Source: Chloroflexota bacterium (GTDB lineage: Bacteria; Chloroflexota; Anaerolineae; B4-G1). From it: 7,593 nucleotides of DNA. Both the position numbers and the translations under genes were made by a program. This document shows positions 1 through 4,967 of the stretch, piece by piece (within the stretch, counting starts at the first letter, position 1; every line of letters begins with the position of its first letter). The notes under the pieces were generated by a model. It worked only from the letters and a program-made list of their open reading frames with translations, did no database searches and was not told the origin of the DNA. The stretch covers positions 1-7,593 of the forward strand of contig QMOE01000093.1 of NCBI GenBank assembly GCA_003648125.1, in the 5' to 3' direction.

Positions 1-705
1 CCGCACCTGATTCCAAGTCAAGTATTCCTCGTGTTTCTGGTCAATGGGTTCGGTCAGGATAAAGAAAGTGCCTACGAAATCGTATTCTTGGAGCAGCGGA
101 AAGGCGTGTGTGTAGTTGTCACGGTAGCCGTCGTCGAAAGTGAGAATGATCGGTTTGGGGGGTAATGGCCAGCCCAGAGCCAGGTAATAGACCAGGTCGT
201 ACAAAGTGATCGTTTGGTATCCCTGTTCGGCCAGATACTGCAATTGGGCAGCAAAATTCTCCGGCGTAACTGAGAGGTCACGGCGGTAGATATCGGCGTC
301 TGGGGGAGGGACGGCGATATGATGGTACATCAGAATCGGCACGCGCACCTGGCGGGCAACACCATCGGGAGTGGGCAGTGGGGTCGGTGTAGGCGTTGCC
401 GTCGGCGTGGGGGTACTGGTCGGAGTCGCCGTGGGTGTCCTGGTTGCGGTTGGTGTGAGAGTTGGCGTCGCGGTTGGGGTTGCCGTGGGAGATGGTTGAG
501 TAGCCGTTGGCGAGAGGGTGGGTTGGGTGGTCTCCGTTGGCGAACGGGTGCCATGTCGGGCGCTCAGTGTATATTGGCGGGGCATCTGGTTAACAGCCGG
601 CACATCCGCAGCCGGGTGTAATTGTATCAGGTTGATCATCACGATCAGCAGGGGGAGAATCCCTGTTCGCAGCGCGGCGCTCAGCCAGGCTGGGATGCTT
701 TTCAT
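1..705 (-). CDS. Membrane-anchored polysaccharide deacetylase (NodB/CE4 family), 3' end cut by the window edge
   Basis: The reading frame starts at the ATG at 705-703 and stays open to base 1, giving 235 codons with no stop, so the C-terminal part lies outside the window. A strong Shine-Dalgarno (GAGGAGGAG) lies about 8 bases upstream. Residues 1-30 form a basic start plus a hydrophobic segment (LPLLIVMINLIQL), which is a signal peptide or an uncleaved membrane anchor. Residues 57-113 are a PTATPT-type low-complexity linker. From about residue 118 the catalytic module begins: VPILMYHHI at 122-130, then TFDDGYRDNYTHAF at 189-202, where the Asp pair is the family's catalytic base and metal ligand, then GTFFI at 212-216. 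The metal-binding HxxxH motif and the rest of the barrel would follow beyond the window. The family removes N- or O-acetyl groups from chitin-like polymers, peptidoglycan or exopolysaccharide. The exact substrate cannot be told. It is divergently transcribed from the RpiR-type regulator, with which it shares a mirrored promoter region. Confidence 0.93.
   Translation of the reverse strand, partial: MKSIPAWLSAALRTGILPLLIVMINLIQLHPAADVPAVNQMPRQYTLSARHGTRSPTETTQPTLSPTATQPSPTATPTATPTLTPTATRTPTATPTSTPTPTATPTPTPLPTPDGVARQVRVPILMYHHIAVPPPDADIYRRDLSVTPENFAAQLQYLAEQGYQTITLYDLVYYLALGWPLPPKPIILTFDDGYRDNYTHAFPLLQEYDFVGTFFILTEPIDQKHEEYLTWNQVR
367..537 (-). repeat. Coding repeat: PTATPT-type linker of the deacetylase
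   Basis: Degenerate short repeats encode a Pro/Thr/Ala-rich stretch (residues 57-113 of the deacetylase, for example PTATPTATPTLTPTATRTPT). Such linkers tether exported catalytic domains to the membrane or wall, are often O-glycosylated, and are frequent in Chloroflexota. The repeat stays in frame throughout, and nothing suggests a mobile or CRISPR origin. Confidence 0.85.
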
Positions 706-746
706 TCTCTCGACTCCTCCTCACACATCGTCACCAGACGGCTCTG

Positions 747-775
747 AGGATACCCCATTTGTTCAAAACTGTCAA
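747..775 (-). promoter_or_regulatory. Sigma-70-type promoter for the deacetylase
   Basis: On the minus strand, TTGACA (775-770) and TATCCT (752-747) are separated by exactly 17 bases. Transcription would start near 740, leaving a leader of about 35 bases that carries the GAGGAGGAG ribosome binding site before the ATG at 705. Confidence 0.72.
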
Positions 776-816
776 GTCCAGGTGCCGGGCACTTCGCTGC
801 AAGAAGAGTGGGAGAC

Positions 817-845
817 TTGACAGATACCGACAAACAGGGTATACT
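817..845 (+). promoter_or_regulatory. Sigma-70-type promoter for the RpiR-type regulator
   Basis: TTGACA (817-822) and TATACT (840-845) are separated by exactly 17 bases, which is close to the full consensus. Within the spacer lies a small dyad, ATACC (824-828) and GGTAT (838-842), which overlaps the -10 box and could be an operator half-site pair. Transcription would start near 852, giving a leader of about 73 bases before the ATG at 925. That leader contains a possible small open reading frame. Confidence 0.78.
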
Positions 846-890
846 CTGTTTCAAGAATCGTGGAGAACTTCCAACGAGGAAGGGAGCTCA

Positions 891-971
891 ATGATAATAC
901 ATACAAAAGAGGGGAGCGAGTCACATGTTTCGAGAAAGAATACGACAAGCGTATGCGCGGCTATCGCCTAA
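891..971 (+). CDS. Possible 26-residue upstream reading frame overlapping the regulator start
   Basis: An ATG at 891 opens a 26-codon frame ending with TAA at 969-971, in a different frame from the regulator that starts at 925. It is preceded by AGGAAGGGAG (877-886), 4 bases from the ATG. This is at least as good a ribosome binding site as the one in front of the regulator. The peptide (MIIHTKEGSESHVSRKNTTS and six more residues) resembles nothing I recognise and has no hydrophobic segment. It could be a leader peptide that couples or limits translation of the regulator, or the frame could be a chance one whose purine-rich upstream region is accidental. The evidence is the start context only. 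Confidence 0.3.
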   Translation: MIIHTKEGSESHVSRKNTTSVCAAIA

Positions 972-1803
972 TAAGAAAAAAGTCGCCGACTTCTTGATGG
1001 AGTCACACTGCGATGTGGCCTTCATGACTGCCTCGCGGCTGGCCCATCACCTCGATGTAGACGTGGCTACGGTGGTCCGTTTTGCGCAGGACATTGGCTA
1101 CGCCGGCTATCCTGCACTGGCACGCGAGGTGCAGGACTTGGTCAAGGATGAAATAAAGACTGCCCACGAGTTTGCTGCGGGCAAAGTGAAAGCGGAAAGT
1201 CCTTTCGTCGCGATCATGCTCAAAGAGCGGGAGAACATTGAGCAATCCATAATGAACATTCCCGCCGACACGGTACAGCAAGCTGTTGCTACCCTGAAAG
1301 CAGCGAAGAACATCTACGTCGTCGCCCAGGGCGAGGTCCTGGATATGGCTCGTTTCTTCGTTACCCGTCTCCGGTTGCAGGGATTACAAGCGGAGGCCCT
1401 CAGCGGCGACACGGTGGCTCTGGCTCTGGCTCTGGATAAGCTGACCGCCGGTGACGTGGTAGTCGGACTCAGCCATTCCAAACTCGCGGTCGAGACAGCC
1501 GGTGCGATCCGGTTCGCCCGCGAGCGAGGAGCCAAGACGGTGGGCCTGGTCAGCACACACACCTCCCCGGTCGCTCACGTGGTTGATCTGGCGATTATCT
1601 GTCCCAGTAAATCTGTGACCACGATGCCATCTTTGGGCTCGATGGCTTCGGTAATGGACGCCATCTTGCAAATGCTTGCCCTGGAGCAGCCGGAGAAGGC
1701 AGCCGAACAACAAGCGGCTTTTAAGCGGACCTACATTGAACTGGTGGAAGGGCAGCGCGAGAGTCTCGTTGCTTTGGAGAAGGAAGTCGCCAGGTCGGAG
1801 TAA
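925..1803 (+). CDS. RpiR/MurR-family transcriptional regulator (HTH plus SIS domain)
   Basis: The product has 292 residues, a normal length for the family. Residues 1-75 form the N-terminal HTH_6-type DNA-binding domain: the LSPNKKKVADFL helix at 13-24, then a helix-turn-helix around TASRLAHHLDVDVATVVRFA at 35-54 and the family-typical GYAGYPALAREVQ at 58-70. Residues from about 127 to 245 form a SIS (sugar isomerase) domain, recognised from AAKNIYVVAQG (126-136), GDVVVGLSHS (176-185) and ARERGAKTVGLVS (198-210). Family members bind phosphosugars through SIS and repress or activate sugar, amino-sugar or wall-recycling genes. Here the usual SxSG loop reads SHSK (183-186), so the ligand pocket may differ. 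The start is supported by GAGGGGAG 8 bases upstream. The divergent neighbour is a polysaccharide deacetylase, which suggests a role in envelope or amino-sugar metabolism. The ligand is unknown. Confidence 0.93.
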   Translation: MFRERIRQAYARLSPNKKKVADFLMESHCDVAFMTASRLAHHLDVDVATVVRFAQDIGYAGYPALAREVQDLVKDEIKTAHEFAAGKVKAESPFVAIMLKERENIEQSIMNIPADTVQQAVATLKAAKNIYVVAQGEVLDMARFFVTRLRLQGLQAEALSGDTVALALALDKLTAGDVVVGLSHSKLAVETAGAIRFARERGAKTVGLVSTHTSPVAHVVDLAIICPSKSVTTMPSLGSMASVMDAILQMLALEQPEKAAEQQAAFKRTYIELVEGQRESLVALEKEVARSE

Positions 1804-1820
1804 GGTTGTCGCTTGGGGGG

Positions 1821-1849
1821 AACACTGAGCACGGTTCGGTGCAAGTGTT
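1821..1849 (+). other. Stem-loop in the 3' untranslated region of the regulator mRNA
   Basis: AACACT (1821-1826) pairs with AGTGTT (1844-1849), and GCAC (1829-1832) pairs with GTGC (1839-1842), with a small asymmetric internal loop and a six-base loop (GGTTCG). No T-run follows, so it is not an intrinsic terminator. It lies 17 bases after the stop codon and 22 bases before the true terminator. It may protect the mRNA 3' end or serve as a protein site. Confidence 0.45.
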
Positions 1850-1870
1850 GCTGTCTATAGGATTGCCATG

Positions 1871-1907
1871 AGCCGTCCTCGTCACTGTTGGCGAGGACGG
1901 CTTTTTG
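1871..1907 (+). terminator. Rho-independent terminator of the regulator transcript
   Basis: AGCCGTCCTCG (1871-1881) is an exact inverted match to CGAGGACGGCT (1892-1902). Pairing extends inward to a 14-bp stem with one G-U pair and a four-base loop (1885-1888). A run of five T (1902-1906) follows directly. It separates the regulator gene from the protease operon. The T-run is on the plus-strand side only, so it acts mainly on plus-strand transcripts. Confidence 0.92.
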
Positions 1908-1930
1908 GGTCGTTTCGTTGTCAGAAAGTC

Positions 1931-1959
1931 TTGACCTATTTGCCGGTCGGTGGTATCAT
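1931..1959 (+). promoter_or_regulatory. Sigma-70-type promoter for the prodomain/protease operon
   Basis: TTGACC (1931-1936) and TATCAT (1954-1959) are separated by exactly 17 bases, and a GG precedes the -10 as in the two promoters near 750 and 840. Transcription would start near 1966, about 27 bases before the ATG at 1993. This position rules out translation starts upstream of about 1960 for the next gene. Confidence 0.72.
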
Positions 1960-1992
1960 GGGGATGAGCACGAGAGGGCGGGAGGTGAAACT

Positions 1993-2253
1993 ATGGCAAA
2001 GGTAACAGCCGAATTGTTGGAGAAGCTGCAAGCCAGGGGGGATGCGCAGGTACATCTCATCGTGCGCACCACCGGTGATTCCAGTCAGTACGTCGCTCTC
2101 CTAGCAGAGCGAGGCATCGAGGTACGGCAGCGATTCCGGCTCACCCGCCGGTTGGCGATTCAGGGGCCAGCGATTGCGTGTTTGTCACTGGTTGACGAGC
2201 CCTGGATCGAGGTTCTGGAGGAAGATCGGCCAGTACACACGTGGGAAGGGTAG
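1993..2253 (+). CDS. Stand-alone subtilisin prodomain-like protein (I9-like inhibitor or chaperone)
   Basis: The product has 86 residues. ATG 1993 is preceded by GGGAGGTGAAA at a good distance and lies just downstream of a promoter. Longer frames would start inside the terminator or upstream of that promoter and are rejected. The secondary-structure pattern is helix (about 3-15), strand QVHLIVRTTG (19-28), helix SSQYVALLAERG (30-41), strands EVRQRFRLTRRLAIQG (43-58), helix (59-68), strand WIEVLEEDRPVHT (71-83). This matches the ferredoxin-like fold of subtilisin propeptides. It resembles the first 84 residues of the protease encoded 25 bases downstream: LIVR versus IIVK near the start, and VLEEDRPVHT versus RIWQDLPVHT at the end. 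The last 34 residues align without gaps. There is no signal peptide. The likely role is folding aid or inhibitor of the neighbouring protease. The assignment rests on pattern and context, not on a database match. Confidence 0.8.
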   Translation: MAKVTAELLEKLQARGDAQVHLIVRTTGDSSQYVALLAERGIEVRQRFRLTRRLAIQGPAIACLSLVDEPWIEVLEEDRPVHTWEG

Positions 2254-2278
2254 CTCTTCACACAGAAAGGGGTAGAAC

Positions 2279-3541
2279 ATGAGCGCAGAGAAGATCAGCA
2301 AGGGGTTGGCTCAGACGATGGCCGCCATGCCGGCCGGGGAAACAATCCCCATCATTGTCAAGTACCGGACTGGGGTAGTAGCCGCTCAGAAGCTCGTGCC
2401 GGGAGTGCCTCCCGATTTCCGGTATAAACTGCTGCCCGCAGTGGCCATGCGCGTCAGGCCGGCCGACGTTCAGACTTTGAGTGAGGACGACAGTGTGGTG
2501 CGCATCTGGCAGGACTTGCCGGTGCATACCTGCTTGCACGAATCTCTCCCCCTGATCGGCGTGCCGGCGGTGTGGGCAGATGGAGTGCGTGGGCAGGGAG
2601 TGAAAATCGGGATCGTGGACACGGGTATTGATCCCGATCACCCGGACTTTGCGGGCCGGATCGTGGCCGGGGCAAGTTTCGTGCGCGGGGTGGGCAGTCA
2701 CCACGATGACCATGGGCACGGCACTCACGTGGCGGGCATCGCCGCCGGTGATGGCTCGGTGCAGGGCGGGAAGTACCGGGGAGTCGCCCCGGAGGCCAGC
2801 CTGTACGTGGCCAAAGTGCTCGACGCTGAGGGCTCCGGGATGATGAGCTGGGTGATGGCCGGTATCGAGTGGGCGGTTGACCAGGGGGTACAGGTAATCA
2901 ATCTCTCACTGGGTGGGCCAGGTCCATGCGACGGCACCGACGCTCTCTCCGAGACGTGCGATGCGGCAGTGGCGGCGGGTGTGGTGCTCTGCGTCGCCGC
3001 CGGTAATCTCGGCCCCAATGAGAAGACCGTGGGCTCGCCAGGATGCGCACGGCAGGTGATCACCATTGGCGCGTCGGACAAGCTGGACGACGTGGCCTCG
3101 TTCTCCTCGCGCGGCCCCACCAGCGACGGCCGCACCAAGCCCGACGTGGCTTTCCCCGGTGTGGACATCGTCGCTCCGCGTGCCAGTGGTACAACGATGG
3201 GCTTCCCGGTGGACGATTACTACACCCAAGCATCGGGGACCAGCATGGCCACCCCGCACGCCACCGGTGCCGTGGCTTTGCTGCTCCAGGCAGATCCTAC
3301 CCTCACGCCCGTTCAAGTCAAGGACCTGCTGATGCAGACAGCTAAGGACCTGGGCTTCGAGGCCAATACCCAGGGTGCAGGCCGCGCCGATGTCCGCCAG
3401 GCTTACTTGCAGGCTATCGCGCCGCCCCCGGAACCGCCACAACCGCCCGAACCACCACAGCCACCCGAACCACCACAACCACCCGAGGAGCCGGAAGGAT
3501 GCTGGCAGGCCATCAAGCGGGCGCTGGGGATGGGTGGGTAA
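2279..3541 (+). CDS. Subtilisin-like serine protease (peptidase family S8) without signal peptide
   Basis: The product has 420 residues. Residues about 20-84 are an I9-like prodomain ending in DLPVHT. The catalytic domain runs from about 95 to 380: Asp114 in GIVDTGID, His147 in HGHGTHVAG, oxyanion Asn243 in AAGNLGP, and Ser322 in SGTSMATPHATG. All essential residues are present, so an active endopeptidase is expected. Cleavage of the prodomain should fall just after residue 84. Residues 382-406 are a PPEPPQ-repeat linker, followed by the short tail GCWQAIKRALGMGG, which could form an amphipathic helix. The N-terminus (MSAEKISKGLAQTMAAMPAG) has no hydrophobic core, so no Sec or Tat signal is seen. 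The enzyme may be intracellular or leave by another route. Six cysteines are present (85, 217, 227, 238, 256, 408). The start is supported by GAAAGGGG 6 bases upstream. The gene is co-transcribed with the 86-residue prodomain-like protein. Confidence 0.95.
   Translation: MSAEKISKGLAQTMAAMPAGETIPIIVKYRTGVVAAQKLVPGVPPDFRYKLLPAVAMRVRPADVQTLSEDDSVVRIWQDLPVHTCLHESLPLIGVPAVWADGVRGQGVKIGIVDTGIDPDHPDFAGRIVAGASFVRGVGSHHDDHGHGTHVAGIAAGDGSVQGGKYRGVAPEASLYVAKVLDAEGSGMMSWVMAGIEWAVDQGVQVINLSLGGPGPCDGTDALSETCDAAVAAGVVLCVAAGNLGPNEKTVGSPGCARQVITIGASDKLDDVASFSSRGPTSDGRTKPDVAFPGVDIVAPRASGTTMGFPVDDYYTQASGTSMATPHATGAVALLLQADPTLTPVQVKDLLMQTAKDLGFEANTQGAGRADVRQAYLQAIAPPPEPPQPPEPPQPPEPPQPPEEPEGCWQAIKRALGMGG
3425..3478 (+). 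repeat. 18-bp coding tandem repeat (PPEPPQ linker of the protease)
   Basis: Three in-frame 18-base units encode PPEPPQ (residues 383-400), followed by a decayed fourth unit (PPEEPE). The copies differ mainly at third codon positions. The repeat forms an extended, rigid spacer between the catalytic domain and the 14-residue C-terminal tail. Repeats of this sort can change in copy number between strains. Confidence 0.85.
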
Positions 3542-3556
3542 ATTGGTAAGTCAGAC

Positions 3557-4225
3557 CTACTCCTCGACCACGTAATCGAAGGTCATGTAAGCCACGGCCA
3601 AGAAGATAACGTCGAAGGCGACGAGCAGATGCAGCCAGTGCATCATCTCGCTCAGAGATACGCCGTCCAACAAGCCGGCGGTGAGCTTGACAGCGGCGAT
3701 GATGACCGGAACGACGACGGGAAAGAGGAGCACGGGCAACAGCACCTCACGGGCGCGGGTATGCACGGTCATCGCCGAGAACAGCGTCCCCACCCCGGCG
3801 AACCCAACCGTGCCCAGGAGGACGACGACCGGCAGAAGCGGAGGAAAGGGCAAATTGAAGAGCACGACGAACACGGGCAGGGCGATGGCCTCGACGATGA
3901 GCATGAACAGAGTATTGCCCAGCATCTTGCCGAAATAGATCGCGCTGCGGTCCACCGGGCTGAGGAGTAACCCATCCAGGCAGCCCCGGTCTTTCTCCAG
4001 GACGAAAGCGCGGTTCAGGCCCAACATGCCGGCGAAGGTGAAGGTCACCCACAGCACGCCGGGGGCGACGGCCATTACCTGCTCGACGCGCAGCTCGAAG
4101 GCAAAGTTAAAGATGAACAGCACCAGCAGGGCGAAAACCAGCATGGAGCTGATCATCTCCCTGGTGCGCAGCTCGGTGAGCAGGTCTTTCCAGACGATGG
4201 CCCAGACTTTGCGTAGATAGTTCAT
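3557..4225 (-). CDS. ccmB: CcmB, heme exporter membrane subunit (cytochrome c maturation)
   Basis: The product has 222 residues, the usual CcmB length, with about six membrane segments. It begins with a cytoplasmic stretch (MNYLRKVWAIVWKDLLTELR) typical of CcmB, where KDLLxExR precedes the first membrane helix. FTFAGMLGLNRAFVLEKDRGCLDGLLLSP (residues about 62-90, quoted here only as landmarks FAGMLGLNRAF and EKDRGCLDGLLLSP) is the conserved loop that contacts CcmA. CcmB pairs with the ATPase CcmA in CcmABCD, which releases heme-loaded CcmE. The ATG at 4225 is chosen because family homology begins there. The frame continues upstream only through the heptamer array and the 3' end of ccmA. No Shine-Dalgarno is visible before it, which is unusual, and translation may rely on coupling to ccmA. 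It is the last gene of the cluster, facing the protease gene with 15 bases between stop codons. Confidence 0.93.
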   Translation of the reverse strand: MNYLRKVWAIVWKDLLTELRTREMISSMLVFALLVLFIFNFAFELRVEQVMAVAPGVLWVTFTFAGMLGLNRAFVLEKDRGCLDGLLLSPVDRSAIYFGKMLGNTLFMLIVEAIALPVFVVLFNLPFPPLLPVVVLLGTVGFAGVGTLFSAMTVHTRAREVLLPVLLFPVVVPVIIAAVKLTAGLLDGVSLSEMMHWLHLLVAFDVIFLAVAYMTFDYVVEE

Positions 4226-4260
4226 GGATGGCAAATGGCTGATGGCTGATAGCAGATGGC
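4226..4260 (-). repeat. Five tandem heptamers between ccmA and ccmB
   Basis: Read on the minus strand, the 35 bases split exactly into five seven-base units: GCCATCT, GCTATCA, GCCATCA, GCCATTT, GCCATCC. The last unit abuts the ccmB ATG, and the array begins 5 bases after the ccmA stop codon. It fills almost the whole 40-base gap and leaves no room for a purine-rich ribosome binding site. Heptamer arrays between genes are known in several bacterial groups and arise by slippage. Confidence 0.8.
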
Positions 4261-4265
4261 GGCGA

Positions 4266-4967
4266 TCAGGGGCGGGTGACGCGCCGGTAGGTATCGCCCA
4301 GGCGGGCAGCGTCCAGTTCGTCACGGCGGGCCTGGTAAACGATCTGACCACGGGCGAGGATGACCAGCCGGTCGCCCATAGCCAGCCCACGCTCCAGGTC
4401 GTGAGTGGTCATCACCACCGTGCGCGCCCCGCTCGTGCCCACGCTTTCCAGCACGCGGCTGAGCATGGCCGCGGCCTGTTGATCCAGGCCGGTGAAAGGC
4501 TCGTCCATCAGGAGCAGGGGCGGATCGTGGAGAAGGGCGCGGGCGATGGCCAGCCGTTGCTGCATCCCCCGCGAGAAGGTGCGCACTGCATCGTCGCCCC
4601 GCGCGATCAGCCCCACCTGGTCGAGTAGCTCCTTGATTCGGCGCGGAAGATTGGGCACGTCGTACATCCGCCCGTAGAAAGCCAGGTTCTCAGCGGCGGT
4701 CAGGTCCTCATAGAGCAGCGGTTGGTGCGAGACCATCCCCAGCCGGCGGCGGATGGCCACTGCATCGTGGACCGTGTCCAGCCCGCCGATGCGCACCTCC
4801 CCCGCCGTCGGCCTGCTGAGCGTGGCGAGGACGCGGATGAGGGTGGTCTTGCCCGCGCCGTTAGGCCCCACGACTATCAGGAACTCCCCGCCGGCCACGT
4901 CCAGGTCCACCCCACACAGGGCAACCGTGTTCCCGAAAGTCTTCTCCAATCCCCGTACCCGGATCAT
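4266..4967 (-). CDS. ccmA: CcmA, ATP-binding subunit of the heme exporter (cytochrome c maturation)
   Basis: The product is a 233-residue single-domain ABC ATPase. Walker A is GPNGAGKTT (34-42), the Q-loop glutamine is Q82, the signature is FSRGMQQR (131-138), Walker B is LLLMDEP (151-157) and the switch histidine is H189 in TTHD. The signature FSRGMQQR, in place of LSGGQ, is typical of CcmA. It powers release of holo-CcmE from CcmC together with CcmB on the cytoplasmic side of the membrane. The start ATG at 4967 overlaps the ccmF stop as ATGA, indicating translational coupling. A longer in-frame extension inside ccmF exists, but the ABC domain begins exactly at this Met. The short size and neighbours ccmF and ccmB make CcmA more likely than another ABC ATPase. 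Confidence 0.93.
   Translation of the reverse strand: MIRVRGLEKTFGNTVALCGVDLDVAGGEFLIVVGPNGAGKTTLIRVLATLSRPTAGEVRIGGLDTVHDAVAIRRRLGMVSHQPLLYEDLTAAENLAFYGRMYDVPNLPRRIKELLDQVGLIARGDDAVRTFSRGMQQRLAIARALLHDPPLLLMDEPFTGLDQQAAAMLSRVLESVGTSGARTVVMTTHDLERGLAMGDRLVILARGQIVYQARRDELDAARLGDTYRRVTRP

Larger units (their letters stand above)
746..846. repeat. Mirror-image inverted repeat holding two divergent promoters
   Basis: The minus strand read from 778 to 746 and the plus strand read from 814 to 846 match at about 25 of 33 positions without gaps. Both begin with GACTTGACAG (exact 10-base arms at 769-778 and 814-823), share ACAAA in the middle, and share GGGTAT followed by CTC near the end. The 35-base centre contains a small odd palindrome, GTGCC-G-GGCAC, at 782-792. 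Each half contains a complete promoter. The arrangement fits either an inverted duplication of one promoter or selection for the same regulator site on both sides. The RpiR-type regulator encoded next door is the obvious candidate, but no known RpiR operator is recognised. Confidence 0.7.

Noticed and set aside
330..554. Minus-strand Pro/Arg/Gln-rich open frame
   Set aside because: It is a frame-shifted reading of the same linker. The true frame continues into the TFDDG catalytic motif.
319..621. Plus-strand open frame rich in Gly, Arg and Trp
   Set aside because: It is a shadow of the PTATPT linker of the minus-strand deacetylase. Its composition comes from the repeat and no ribosome binding site is seen.
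1888..1992. A longer N-terminal extension of the 86-residue protein, from a TTG at 1888
   Set aside because: It would start in the loop of the terminator and lies upstream of the promoter at 1931-1959. ATG 1993 has a proper ribosome binding site and begins the recognisable domain.
2258..3478. Several minus-strand frames opposite the protease
   Set aside because: They are antisense shadows in a high-GC gene. The protease frame has all catalytic motifs, and the shadows have no recognisable domain.
3425..3496. Regular 18-base repeats as a possible CRISPR or mobile-element trace
   Set aside because: The repeats are contiguous, without spacers, and in frame inside the protease gene. They encode a proline-rich linker.
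4226..4390. In-frame N-terminal extension of ccmB through the heptamers into ccmA
   Set aside because: The added residues are the shadow of ccmA and the repeat. CcmB family similarity begins at MNYLRKVW and the resulting 222 residues are the normal length.
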